This document shows positions 24,111 to 38,824 of a stretch of 64,000 bases of DNA, piece by piece. Under the pieces are notes generated by a model. The model was given only the letters and a program-made list of their open reading frames with translations. It searched no databases and was not told where the DNA came from. Each line of letters starts with the position of its first letter. Position 1 is the first letter of the stretch. Source of the stretch: Pristionchus mayeri (lineage: Eukaryota > Nematoda > Chromadorea > Rhabditida > Neodiplogasteridae); the NCBI GenBank assembly GCA_036245805.1, contig BTRK01000005.1, positions 24,903,474-24,967,473 of the forward strand, written 5' to 3'. The translations under genes and the position numbers were made by a program.

Positions 24111-24546
24111 GTGACGCATCTCGATACAATTATTGCCACTCACGAACGGCTCCACGCGAATGAAAACAACCCTGTTCAAGGCCGCACGAACTCGGAGATT
24201 ACTGATTGCCACGACTTCTACAACTATATGGAGACGGACTCGGACTTCGGAAGCAGGAAGATGTGTGTCCAACTGACACTTAATGTGGACGGATTCCCAA
24301 GGGAAAGAGGTAAGATCTTGTATATGCTTGGCTAAGCTCACTTTATCCCTGGTCAGGTCGTCCATGACTCCCGTGCTGTTGGCTCTCGCCGATCTTCCAG
24401 CCAAACTGCGTGGTCGGCCCGAGAACATTGCACTATTCGCATGTCTGGGGGCTCGTCAGAAGATCTCTCTTGAGATATGGGACCAATACCTATCCCATCT
24501 CAAACGTTTGCTCGAAGATACACCGTTTACTTGTGGACAATGGACG
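24111..24546 (+). pseudogene. DNA transposase remnant (CMC/EnSpm-like)
   Basis: An open stretch reading CVQLTLNVDGFPRER ends at a GTAAGA donor. After a 47-bp intron ending TGGTCAG, coding-like sequence continues as SSMTPVLLALADLPAKLRGR, PENIALFACLGA and WDQYLSHLKRLLED. The pattern TLN-DG, a short loop, then P-L-LADLP-LR-PEN is typical of a large eukaryotic transposase family with EnSpm/CMC-like members. The upstream zinc-binding part and the rest of the catalytic core are not found intact. 25614-25860 probably belongs to the same element. Assignment rests on motif memory. Confidence 0.55.
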
Positions 24547-25182
24547 TAAGTTTAACGTGGATTAGGAATTCACTTCAATGTACCATGATCAGAGTGAGAG
24601 TCCGGATTGCGTATGCAGCTGTAGATGCTGAAATGCAGCGGTACCTCTTCTTGTATGCGCGGCCACGAGACGAAATACGAAATTCCAATCCCGAACCGTG
24701 TCACAATCGGTTATTGTCCCGATTGAGTGCGATAAAGCTCGGCTTTCCCTTGCGACAAACTCGTGAGTTTATGGGTAGAACCGTGACTTTATTACTTGCT
24801 AAACGAGATTAATTAGACATTGATAAACGCACTTAATTACTAGACACGAACTGAACATAATTACGACAGAAAACTAGAAGAAAATAGGGAAAAATAGCGA
24901 GAAACTAGAATTTAAGCATGGCTGCCAATTTACAGCATTGGGCGATAAATATAGGAAAAATTCAAATACCTAATTTACGGATGCGGTTACAAATCACGAA
25001 TTATATTTAAATTACGATAATTTTACAGATGAATTGTGATAATAATAATTATTTCTTCCTTTCATATCTTCCTTCTCTCGTTCATGGTCTGACCCTCTTA
25101 CATTCTCCCATGTCGGGTGGAGTGGGAGATACGGGTGTTTCCAATGTTTCCACACTGGAGAACGAGTGGGAAATGCGAATAA

Positions 25183-25574
25183 TGGCGTGGAAAATTTCAA
25201 AGGAGAACTCGACGGAGAAAAAAGTTCTCCTTGCTGCCATTTCAGTTCTAGATGAGCTAGCGACTTGAAATTTGGGCACAGGGGTGGTTTTTTATTCAGG
25301 AACATGTGTACTTCGTTAGGAGCCACAATAATGAGTATGAGCCGAGTTATTCAAAGTTCTCCCGAGTTCTCCTGCGATATCGAAGGAGAACTCGGGAGAA
25401 CTTTGAATAACTCGGCTCATACTCAATATTGTGGCTCCTAACGAAGTACACATGTTCCTGAATAAAAAACCACCCCTGTGCCCAAATTTCAAGTCGCTAG
25501 CTCATCTAGAACTGAAATGGCAGCAAGGAGAACTTTTTTCTCCGTCGAGTTCTCCTTTGAAAATTTCCACGCCA
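25183..25574. mobile_element. 392-bp near-perfect palindrome flanked by TAA
   Basis: Ends TGGCGTGGAAAATTTC and GAAATTTTCCACGCCA-type complement, with TAA outside both (25180-25182, 25575-25577). Arms of about 190 bp are almost identical, centred near 25379. It carries repeated GTTCTCCTTCGATATCGCAG-like blocks. It sits inside the decayed transposase region. The 3-bp TWA target resembles PIF/Harbinger MITEs. Confidence 0.82.
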
Positions 25575-25613
25575 TAAGTTCCCGCTGAGTGGAGTCTCAC
25601 CTGCCCGTATGTT

Positions 25614-25860
25614 GTTCTTAAATCTGACTTTGGATTTCACAATATCCATCTAGTGCGAGGTCCTCGAGAGACGCTCAGGCACGCAGATCAGTCTCTTTTC
25701 GGTTTCAAGGGCCGTTCGTTCTTCCATGAGGTAATGACTAGGCGTCCATCATCTGTTCGTATAATCTTGATTTAAGGTCGTTCCCATGCACCGATGCCTC
25801 CACGACGGATTGCACCTTCTTGATAAAGGAGTTATTTCTGACATCATTATAGGTTAGGCA
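25614..25860 (+). pseudogene. second transposase remnant
   Basis: An open frame contains SDFGFHNIHLVRGPRE and LFGFKGRSFFHEVMTRRPS to a stop. In another frame downstream, CLHDGLHLLDKGVISDI resembles the D-x-H-x-x-x-x-G block of the transposase type seen at 24.1-24.5 kb. Order and strand agree with one element split by the palindrome at 25183. Low-level evidence only. Confidence 0.35.
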
Positions 25861-27370
25861 ACATTATGAGTCCAAAAAATGTAATATGCAGGCTCGAAAA
25901 CTCCTTCCTGCAAATGGTATGCTGGAAGTATCGCACTCCAGGATGCGCAGGGAATAAAAATAGAAACTCCTCGCTCGTGGGTGCAACCTCGCCCGTTGTT
26001 CGATGCGAAGCTAACTGGATCTGAGAAAGGCATAGTTAGTATCGTTCGGTTACTCTTACGTGGTGCTATTTTTAGCACGCCGAGACGAGCATCGTATTCA
26101 TGTGTATGAGGGATGCTTTCGGTTCAGACGAGGAGGCACTCACTCCACTGATATTCGCTGAGTGTCTCGCAATCAAGATGATGCGAGTGAGGGAATATTC
26201 AAGTGTATACGTGGACAACTTGAAGCTGGTACATTATACCACTATTAATATTATCATTCTTTGTAAAAGAAATGTTCAAGGTAGCTCGATTGTTACAAGA
26301 CGAATTTGTCAGGAGTGATCTGAAAGAAGCTTGCAGCTACAAGTTTCATGTAAATGCCGCTTTAGGTCGTATTCATGAACCTGTAATTTTTAAGGTGTCA
26401 TTCTCTCACGTCGTTGACAGAATGACCTCGTTTTGTGCCGTAGATGACGGCTCCCTAGCTCCATTCGAAGCAATTAATAAGTAGGTCCTGCGTAAGTTCG
26501 TGACTTTGTATGCACAATTGCAGGCTCATTCTGACAGGAAGAAATGGCAATGCGACAAGAGGTGTAGAGAGGAAGCAAACAATAAGGCATGCATTCGATT
26601 GTTGATATCAAAAATTAAGAAGTCCTTTTAGGCACTTGACGCGCATGTCGATTCTGCGCAAACTTTTGACCCTTCCGCTCACCTCGGAGGAGAGATCACG
26701 AGCATCCATCTTGTTCTCTTCCCTCAAGGCCGAATCAGTGGTCAGATTTACGCGCAGTGAGTCGCTGGTTCGAATTCAACTTTGAGGTTTTTGCAAAAAA
26801 ACTCTTCATTAATTTTTGCTCACTCAGACTTAAGCTTGGCCCCCTAGGCAGTTAACCTCGACTAGTCGCAATGAGGAGAATCACTAGATGTTCATGACAA
26901 TCAGCACATCTTTAATTTTCTGATTTTTACTCCCCGACCACTCACATTTTCACCAATAGGGAGAAATTAATGAGAGGGTCTCGTGAGACCATTAGTCCTC
27001 TCGCCGAGAGTAATCAATTTGCATCTCTCGCGAGATCTCTCGACCAAGAGGCGAGAGGGGAAAATGAACAGGCCGATCTCTCTCGAATAAACCAAAATGA
27101 GAGCGTTCTCGACGAGAGAGAATGGGAGTTTCGCGAGAGATCTCTCATTTAGCAAAGCCTATTGGACAGTACTGCTGACGACGAGAGGTCATCGCAATTT
27201 CGGTAAATATAGGACACATACACTTTTTTGGGTTCGTTTTGGAAGGAGTAAATTCAATATTAATGAAAATTATATTTTAATAAAAGATAAGCAAGAAAAT
27301 GTGAAAAAAATATCCCGAGTAGTGTTGTTTTCGTTTTTAAATTTAATGTGGTATCAACTGTGTGATAGAT
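25861..27370. other. unassigned; possible tRNA-like stretch and GAGAGATCTCTC repeats
   Basis: Open fragments around 26100-26480 (for example VARLLQDEFVRSDLKEA) look protein-like but show no family I recognise and may be more transposase debris. Near 26740-26790 a GCTGGTTCGAATTC B-box-like sequence occurs. 26990-27150 is dense in CTCTCGCGAGA-type dyads, so the open frames there are mirror artefacts. Confidence 0.3.
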
Positions 27371-27377
27371 CAATTCT

Positions 27378-28147
27378 ACTTTGTCAGGATTCAAGATGAT
27401 CACGGGAGCCCGCGAGTGCTTCAGGAACTTCAGCCACTCTCATCGACGGGTAATTAGTAAGTTATCGTGTTCTTGCAAAAAAAAAAGAAATATCATCTAT
27501 AGTCTTATTAATTACACCATATTACCCTTACATAGCTTTACCACAACATCGAAAAATTACTAAATTAGTTACGGCTTCGTCTTTGGGCAAAACCTTTTTT
27601 CGCCTTTCATATGGTTGTACGCTAAATTCCTTCAAAAATTGCTCATCGATTATACCATCTATTCCCATGAAACACAACTTTTTATTTACAGCCAGCCCTC
27701 TTCCGGAGTTCCCCACGTGTTCTTCGACTCCTCGGTTAGTGGAAGCGGTCAAGCGCCAAAAAGATTATAGAGTGCCAGCACCACTCTCCATTTGTTGTTC
27801 TTGTACTCTCGATTTTAGGGAGGGCAACGGTGTTAACGAACGAGCAAAACAATTCACAAATTGGTATGTAATTGAATGCTATGCCTACCCCATTTCGACT
27901 TTTCACTTTAGTTTTTAAAAATAATGATCAAATCAAGGGAAAAACAATAATAAACATAAGTCAAAATGCCGACGCTTTCAGTCCAAGTGGAGCGCATCTC
28001 AAGTCACTCCTTTACTCCTACCTATCGCAAACTGAAAGACTTGTAGTTACATGACTAACGTCGAAACGATTTCGTATTTAATTATTCTATGTAGAGCGCA
28101 CTCTGAAAAATCTGAATGACGTAATCGAAGAAGAATACAAACTTTAA
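27378..28147 (+). CDS. possible small spliced gene, unidentified
   Basis: Three segments have splice-like borders: 27378-27450 after TTTGTCAG (FKMITGARECFRNFSHSH), about 27693-27865 after TTTTTATTTACAG (RLVEAVKRQKDYRVPAPLS and a CCSC motif) ending at GTATGT, and about 28095-28147 (TLKNLNDVIEEEYKL then stop). No domain recognised. The minus strand is also open over the middle segment, so strand and reality are uncertain. Confidence 0.25.
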
Positions 28148-28241
28148 TCGACCAAGAAGACAAAATCGATCACTGCTTCTACACAAACTACGGTAGTTCG
28201 CCGCTTCAAATTCACAATAATCAGTTTTAAATCAATATTTG

Positions 28242-28342
28242 TAAATGGGGGAACTGTTCACGCCTTGTTTGCATATGAAAAATCCATTACTCGTATATGA
28301 ATAGCATACTAAAAAAGATCGCATGAACAGTTCCCCCATTTA
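28242..28342. repeat. tiny element with 18-bp inverted ends
   Basis: AAATGGGGGAACTGTTCA at the left and TGAACAGTTCCCCCATTT at the right enclose about 65 bp. Confidence 0.65.
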
Positions 28343-29238
28343 GAGATATTCTGAATTTACCAAATTTACAACGGTAAAATGCTCAACTTTCGCGGCCTCG
28401 TTCTCTAATATATTTTATTTATATTTATTTTTATTGTGAAAACATTTTTTTGTGATTGATAATCTACATAAACTGAGGAAATGAAGCTTCAACACTTAAT
28501 TCTGAAAACACGTATATTTTCGAACGTTTCGTGCGTTTTCATTTCTGCAACATGTCTCTTCTTGTCATGCTTGGTGTTCCTTCAATATGTGTTCATATTC
28601 ATTCCAATCAATAAAATAGTTTAAAAATCACATTAAATATTTTAAAAAAATGTTTTAAAATATTGAAAGAATTTGGCTTCAAAAGTACGGTAGATTGAAA
28701 GTAAAAGCGTCGGAAGTAGGCAACAAATATTCCGTACTCAAAAATTCCCGTTGCCGTCCCTACTCGATTTCACGGACGGGTCGGACGACGCACGCGTTTG
28801 AAAACGCGCTAGAGTCGCGACGCGCAGCCGCGACGCACCAAAATTGGTTACGGTAGTTTCACGGAAGAGCCGGGACGTTGTAGGTGAAATGGCTCAGCGA
28901 AATATTCAAATTTGACTACGGTACTTTTGGTCATTTTTTTACCGTAGTCAGTTAGCTTTCAGTTTGCGTTAAACATTAACTACTGTAGATTTGGGCGTTT
29001 GTTGCAGTTATTCTGGAAGGGTTCCATTTTGATAGAATTAGTTTTTTTTGTTTTCGAGGGTTTAAATGAATTCCTTCCAGCTTCTTGCCGTTTTCAATAT
29101 AACGAATAAACAGTTTGAGCAATACTCCGTGCAGTTGAAGATTCTTTCTACCGTCTGTGGTATACTCGCCAGCATAAATTAAGATTTCGTATATTTATCA
29201 ACAAATGTGCGTGTAACAATAACAAGAAGTAACAATGT

Positions 29239-30005
29239 TCAAAGTGGTATGTCATTAGAAACGAATTGATAACGATAAACAACAGATTGATCATCGAATT
29301 TTGTTCTTTTGCCAGAGCCGCCATTTCCACCATCGAAACTACTCTTGAAATCTCCTCTGTCACCACCCCGGAAGCCTCCTCTTCCTCCGCGATCACCACC
29401 GCCACAGCCTGAATATTTAGTATTCAGTGACATTTCTTCGTGATACACATGTATACCTCCGAATCCTCCACCGCCGCGTCCACCTCTGCTACCTCGAGCT
29501 CCGCCTCGCCCTCTTCCGCGTGAACTAGGAGCTTGAGGGAGGTAACGTTCCACGGGCAACAGCTTTGCCGGGTCGATCTATAAGGTTTTGGATTTTTTGA
29601 CTGGATCGTTTAGTTAAGTTAGTTTGCACGGCCCTCCCGGCCCTAACAATCTTCCGCTCGCTGTCACCTATGATCACTTTCATTAAAACAACGCGGCAAG
29701 TGAAAAGAAAGCGTTAAAATGAGCATTTTTGTATATCTGCCACAAAGAACACAAACCTTCTGGCTCCTTGAAGGAAGACGCCTTGATTCCTTCGGGCAAC
29801 TTCACGGAGAACCCCTTAAAAATTATTTATCGAAAATGTATATAATTTAATATACAACGAATGTTAGACAACTAGCTTACGTTATTCTTGGGTCCGCCGA
29901 AGATCTCATCAACCTTTCCCAGTCGGTCCTTGTTTTCGAAATAAATGGGCGCGTTAAGACGATATCATCCTCGCAGGTGTGGGTGAAGTATCCAACTTCG
30001 ATGAC
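29239..30005 (-). pseudogene. gar-1: GAR1 (H/ACA snoRNP) gene copy, broken
   Basis: Four exon-like segments read from high to low coordinate. 30005-29881 gives VIEVGYFTHTCEDDIV and, after a frame change, LNAPIYFENKDRLGKVDEIF. 29814-29757 gives GFSVKLPEGIKASSFKEPE. 29577-29457 gives [19 protein letters not shown] and an RGG-rich stretch. 29408-29239 gives more RGG, then KRTKFDD and a stop. This is the GAR1 core plus C-terminal RGG tail, a protein of H/ACA pseudouridylation snoRNPs. Three faults are visible. About eight residues between DDIV and NAPIY are missing with loss of frame. The junction before IDP is out of phase and lacks the KFY that should precede it. No N-terminal RGG exon lies upstream. 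The last intron (48 bp) keeps frame if retained. A pseudogene is likeliest, but assembly deletions remain possible. Confidence 0.8.
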
Positions 30006-30019
30006 CTGCAAAAAAGTCC

Positions 30020-30540
30020 TCATACACTTGTATAACTGGATTTCAACGAAAAAAACACAAAAGTTAAGCAATATTCGGTGAAAACCGCGACTATTTCGAG
30101 AAAAAAATATACTGCCAAGCAACATAGTGAGAGTATAGGCATTCGTAACCCGATACAACTACTTGAAATCATTAAAATCAAGCGTTTACAAACAAAACCC
30201 GCACAAATAGGACAGAAAAGGAAAAAGTGTTTGGGCCCGAGCGTGTGTTTCGAAAGACTGCTATAACCAGAAAGAGTAGTAATTGTAAGAAAGGGGGGTA
30301 ATTTTTTCCAATTCGCTTTCTTTAATTTATTTTTCTTTAGCAATAGATACGTCGACACATAACGGGCAATCAAAGGTGGTAACCAGCAATATATGATTAA
30401 AATAAATTATGGCAAATCCGTGAAAGCCGTAAAATAGAAACCCGATTTTGCAGCATTTCGGGAAAGTCGGCATTTTGGTGGTGTGTGGTGCGACTCGAAC
30501 GCGCATCAGTACGCTACGAGCTCTTTTGTTCTATCCGGCT
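30020..30540. other. no gene recognised; possible tRNA-like stretch
   Basis: Upstream flank of the gar-1 copy. No RGG-coding exon is present on the minus strand. Near 30490-30545 the minus strand has a GCGTTCGAGTCGC B-box-like core. Confidence 0.35.
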
Positions 30541-30545
30541 CCTCC

Positions 30546-31200
30546 GTGGTTTTGGGCAAAGCTTGAGTGGCGTGGCTAGCCACGGTTTCGAAGCTCCTAT
30601 GCATTGTTTTAGAACGTTTTCGTGAATGAATTGAATGAATTTGTATACCATCATCAATGCATTTGTACATTTATGCAAGGCATGATTACGGCGAACAGTA
30701 ACAAGTGCAGAATTGTAAAGACTGTAGTGAGAGGTAATGCGGAATCGAATGGGTGGCTCGATTAGTAGTAAGTGGGAAAGTACATACGTATTTACAAAGG
30801 TACAAAACACGGAAATGACTAGAAATTTAAGCTGGCTGGGAAGTATACACGAGATAGAGGAAACTATCGCCTTGCTCTGATTGTGAAGCGGAGAAAGCCA
30901 TTAACTTGGCGGCGATTGCCTTCTCGTTCACGAGGAGGAAGAACGTCTGCTCGGGATGCAATTGCAGTCTCAATTATCCAGTTGAATTAACGATAGCGAA
31001 CGTGACACTCACCGTCTTTTGATGATGAGAATCTGCTCCACTCCAATTTCGAAAAACCGATTCTTTCTTCTTTCGTTTATTGTCATCCTTGTCAATTCCC
31101 TGGAATGCACAGATAAAAACGCAAGCGAATTAATCAATTAACATGAGCAAAACAACGTTGAAATGCACACATGAAAGTGGCGAGCGGCGCGAGAAATATG
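30546..31200 (-). repeat. segmental duplication, partner of 16.7-17.4 kb
   Basis: Inverted, nearly identical copy of 16738-17395. The high end stops near 31200 where the sequence changes to CACCTCGACCTCGACACCTC. Confidence 0.88.
30827..31099 (-). pseudogene. lgg-2: truncated lgg-2 fragment, inverted copy
   Basis: Exons 31099-31013 and 30968-30827 are identical in coding sequence, as far as I can compare by eye, to the plus-strand copy at 16838-17110. They have the same 44-bp intron, the same QPA-stop ending that lacks the conjugation glycine, and the same absence of the N-terminal half. The lack of any decay in either copy argues for a recent duplication or gene conversion. It lies about 0.8 kb upstream of the gar-1 remnant on the same strand. 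Transcripts from both loci would be complementary only if read from opposite strands of one copy. Confidence 0.82.
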
Positions 31201-31594
31201 ACGGGACACCTCGACCTCGACACCTCGACAAACTTCTCCACATCAAAATTGTTACCGTCATTACGCATTCTACAACGAGAGGTAATAACCGAAATCTAAG
31301 ACTCAACCTTACTATGCGATCATGGAATCGATGAGCACTGATTCAGAAGCATTAATCGCAAGCAAAATTCTCGAATCTCTTAGTGATATCGTTTTCTGCA
31401 ATAATAATATATAAAACTATATATATATCTTTATCGCAACAAGTGAATGTGCGAATACATAAAAACCAGTAGCTTGAAACTGGTAGGTACAATTTAGAAT
31501 GACGGTGTGGTAGGTGGAGTGTAGTAGTCGCCGCGATTCGACGACCCGAACGGAGTTTAGGGAGAAAAGAGAAAGAGAGAGATAGAGAGAAGAG

Positions 31595-33201
31595 TTAGAA
31601 CAGATACGAAATGGGCAACTTAGGGGAAAGACACTTAAGGAATAATTTGGAAGAGAGGGAAAGAGTTCCTTGAGATAAGGAATTTATAGTAGAATAAGTG
31701 CGATGAGAGATAAAGTGTTTAGATAAATTATCAGAAGCTCTAAACCGGGGGAATAATTTTCGAGATGAACCTCGAGTGCGAGATTCTCTGAAATCAAATA
31801 GTAAGGAACGGGAAACAGTTGATTGTGGGCAGAATAATGAATGAACAAATTTAAAGGAAGATAAATTACGACGATGAACGAGAGGTTCCAAATTGAACTT
31901 CTCACAGGACATTTCATAGGAAATGAAGGGAATTTTACAGCGAAAATGTAATTTACGAAGGAAAACGTATTGAACTTTTTCAAGGAGTTTTCTATCCTTG
32001 AGAATGTGTGGAGAGTAAACTACTGAACAATACTCGAGAATAGAACGAACATAAGTTTTGTAGGCATGGATAAGGACGAGAGGATTTGCTGTTTTAATTG
32101 CAATGAACATGAAGTTGACACGCTTAGAAGCCTTTTTAACTATATCAACGATATGGGGGCGGAAGGAAAGATTTTCAGAGATTAGAACTCCTAGATCTTT
32201 AACAATATTGGTGTAATTATAGAATTATTGAATGAGTATGCTATTCTAGGATTGGATTTGCCTAAATGTTGAATGTGGGATTTATCTGGGTTGACAGACA
32301 TTTGCCATGCCAAGCACCAGTCATAGAGTAAATCTAGAGATAATTGAAGGAAAGGTTGGCAAGGAGGTGATTTATGATTAAATGAGAATACGAGCTTAAG
32401 GTCATCAGCAAAGAGATATGAGTCAACAGGACATGAATCGACAATATCATTAATGTAAATGAGAAATAATAATGGACCAAGTACGCTCCCCTGGGGAACC
32501 CCAGAGGTGACCGGAGAAGGGTGTGACAGGGTAGAATCAACACGGACTTTTTGAGATCGTGAGCACAGCCACGATTCAATCCATCTGTGAAGAATTCCAC
32601 AGACGCCATATGAAGAAAGTTTAAGTAATAGTTTCCTATGAGACACGGAATCAAAGGCCTTGGAGAAGTCAACGTAGGCAACATCAGTTGATGATTTGGA
32701 ACAATGCTTAGTAATAAGTTGAGAAAGGAAGAAAATTAATTGATGGGTTGTACTTCTACCCTTGCGGAAGCCATATTGATTAGAAGTGATTATATTATTA
32801 GAATTGAGGAAGCATGAGAGAGTGCTTTTCACAACTCTCTCAAAAAGTTTGGAGACATTACTAGTTAGTGAAATAGGCCTGTAATCGGAAGCGTTCTCTC
32901 GTTTCCCTCCCTTTTTGAACAGAGGGCAGACAACTGCCTCTGTCCATTGGGAAGGAACGGAGCCACTAAGGAGAGAGGAGTGGAAAATAAGAGAGAGGGG
33001 GAAAGCGAGGGAAGTTGCACATTCCTTAAGGAGAATAGAGGGAATAAGATCGGGGCCAAGTGAACACTTTCTAGGCATTTTGGTGAGAAAATTTTCTAGA
33101 ATGAATGGAGAAACGTCTATAGAATCTAGGTTAGAGGCGGTGCGAGGTGGGAAGGGTGGAATTATACCCAAAACTATCAGCGTTGCAGGATTCACCATCA
33201 C
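31595..33201 (-). mobile_element. 5'-truncated LINE (CR1/Jockey-like), reverse transcriptase
   Basis: One coding track runs from 33201 down to 31595 with a single one-base frame break near 32200. Motifs in order: KCSLGPDLIPSILLKE, SQWTEAVVCPLFKKG, DYRPISLTSNVSKLFE, QYGFRKGRSTTHQL, AYVDFSKAFDSV, the palm-domain SGVPQGSVLGPLLF and YLFADDLKLV (FADD catalytic box). After the frame break come the thumb and C-terminal segment with RSILEYCSVVYSPH. Endonuclease and any first ORF are absent, as in 5'-truncated insertions. The fragment at 3190-3740 is an older copy. It lies on the same strand as, and immediately downstream of, an exon ending at 33222, so it probably sits in that gene's intron. Confidence 0.9.
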
Positions 33202-33221
33202 TCTAATATAATTATTGATAC

Positions 33222-33459
33222 CTGAACATTCGACTTCATCAATTTTTGGAATTCTTCCTCCAGTTCAGGATCATTGAATATATCGACCTGAATAAAATAC
33301 TATTGTCTCATAATTAAATAATTTGCAAAAAAACAACCCTATATGAACTCACAATTGGCTCTTCCTGTTTCATATCAGAAAATTCATCGACTGGTTCACA
33401 TGTAGATCTCATGTAAAAGAATGCACCTCCTTTATTCACCCCCAAGTAAGTTTCAGATT
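33222..33459 (-). CDS. two exons of an unidentified gene
   Basis: Exon 33459-33353 follows TTACAG and reads SETYLGVNKGGAFFYMRSTC then EPVDEFSDMKQEEPI to a GTGAGT donor. Exon 33287-33222 follows TTATTCAG and reads VDIFNDPELEEEFQKLMKS then NVQ to a GTATCA donor. Both junctions are phase-consistent and the composition is clearly protein-like (acidic, helical end). An upstream start such as MKFVKVRR at 33671 is possible but its splice phase does not fit. No downstream exon is found before or after the LINE that begins 20 bp away. I do not recognise the family. The two exons and the intron between them look intact, so this is probably a real host gene with a LINE in its next intron. Confidence 0.55.
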
Positions 33460-33699
33460 CTGTAATTCATCTATAAGAAATGGAAAGATAGTATAAAAAA
33501 GAGAAGAACACCAAAATAATCTAAAAAAATAAATAAAGCCAACCTTTCCAACCAAAAATATATATCATAAATATGAAAAAATAACAAAACCAATCCCTGG
33601 ATCCCTCCAAAACCATCAGCAGCGATCGCTGCTACACTACTTATGGCTCTCCTTACTTTTACAAATTTCATTAGGCTTAGGCTGCAATATAAAAGATAT

Positions 33700-34640
33700 A
33701 CAATTCAAAACAGATGAATATCAAATACCAACGGAATTTTTTACCCGACGCATATTATAAGTAATCAGAAAATCAGAAAATACACGCCACTGTTAAAATA
33801 CATATAAAAAACAACAAACAATATAAAGGAAATTGAAAAAATCAATATTTGCACATGTAGATCTAATAGAAAAAATTGGGCCTACGTCAGTTCAAAGAAA
33901 TTGTTTACACCTACTGTAAAAAATTGTAGGCAACCTACAACATTGTACCTCCGCATCAAAACCATTCTCACTTCCCGCGCTTCTACGCACAATGCAGGCC
34001 ACGTACGTGAACAGACGGAACACCAACCCCCCCCCTCCCTTTATACAATTTTACCTTACCTACACACGCGTGTCACTAATTCAATATTGTTAATTATGCC
34101 TGTCCATTTTATTGTTGTTAAAGATCAACCCGAGACTAATGTTCAGCACGAAAACAGTGACTTCCTTGTCCGATAATGTGTTTTCAATTGCCTCCAGTGC
34201 TTTATAATATGCATCTTCTCTCAAAATATTTTGTTTTCGTCATCAGGTTCCAATTAACAAATATGTCTTATATATTTAAAAATAAGCGCCACTCACGCCT
34301 TTCAATTGCAAACTGACATAAGCGAACCCATCATTGATCGACTTACCTTACCGCTCATTTAAACCAAAAACTCATTTCAAAATTACTATTTTGTTAAAAC
34401 AATGCTTCTGTCATATCCTTTCAATCCGCTTTCCGTTTTCAATCACTCAATATTACAAGACCTGAGCTGATACATTCGTTGTAACTTTGTTATTATATTT
34501 ATGCATGAATATCTCATTATTTATATATTTGCACCCTTTTAAAAAATCGTCTGCTTCACCACCCCTCTAAATCATGTCTCTATATCCATATCTCGTGCGA
34601 AAAAAAGAAAATGAACCTTTTGAATACGCGCGCAAATTCT
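33700..34640. other. intergenic, upstream of egl-30
   Basis: AT-rich with no exon or repeat that I can support. Probably contains the distal egl-30 promoter. Confidence 0.4.
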
Positions 34641-34740
34641 AGAATGGATTAGTCGCAACGCGGCATAGTAGCGTCGCGGCCGTACATTGAGTCGAGAAGA
34701 GCAGGTCGACAGAGTAAGTAGTGGGCGGTGGAGACGGTGA

Positions 34741-34765
34741 TGACGTCATTCTGAGGATGATGTCA
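34741..34765 (+). promoter_or_regulatory. CRE and near-CRE upstream of egl-30
   Basis: TGACGTCA, the perfect CREB/ATF palindrome, lies at 34741-34748, 28 bp before the egl-30 start codon. A second half-matching TGATGTCA follows at 34758-34765. Their function is inferred from the motif only. They could lie in the 5' untranslated region. Confidence 0.45.
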
Positions 34766-34775
34766 TAGATCAAAG

Positions 34776-38352
<3,577 letters not shown>

Positions 38353-38719
38353 TGGAATGAATCTAGGAGTGATTGGTGGATGGTCGTATAGATGGATAGT
38401 ATGAATCAGTCTGGGCAAAGAGTCTTTCCTTTCTTCATTCTAGTTGTAAATCTTGCTATATTGTCTATTAATTGTTTGATGTTGAGTGGTGTACAAAGTA
38501 TGTACTTCTTCCCATCATTGTCGACACTCGATTGATTGGCTAGTCACGCTCTTCTATATATCAGTGCATGCAGTCTCTTCCCGACCCCCTTCTTCCCTTC
38601 TTTTCCAACTTTTCACACACACTCACCCCGTATTTATTCCCCTTTTTTCTCACCCAATCAATTATATGATGGTTATTCAATTTTCTTTTGTTTGTTCCAT
38701 TTATGAGAATGCCTAAATA

Positions 38720-38725
38720 ATAAAT
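38720..38725 (+). terminator. probable egl-30 poly(A) signal
   Basis: AATAAA about 370 bp after the egl-30 stop, in an AT-rich context just before the transposon boundary at 38825. Confidence 0.4.
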
Positions 38726-38824
38726 CAAATTCTTTGCATTTTTTAAAAATTGTCGTTTGAATTTCCAACATTTTTTGGGGAAAGTTGCATGCGATTTACG
38801 GACGCGATTTTAATGGCTTTTATA

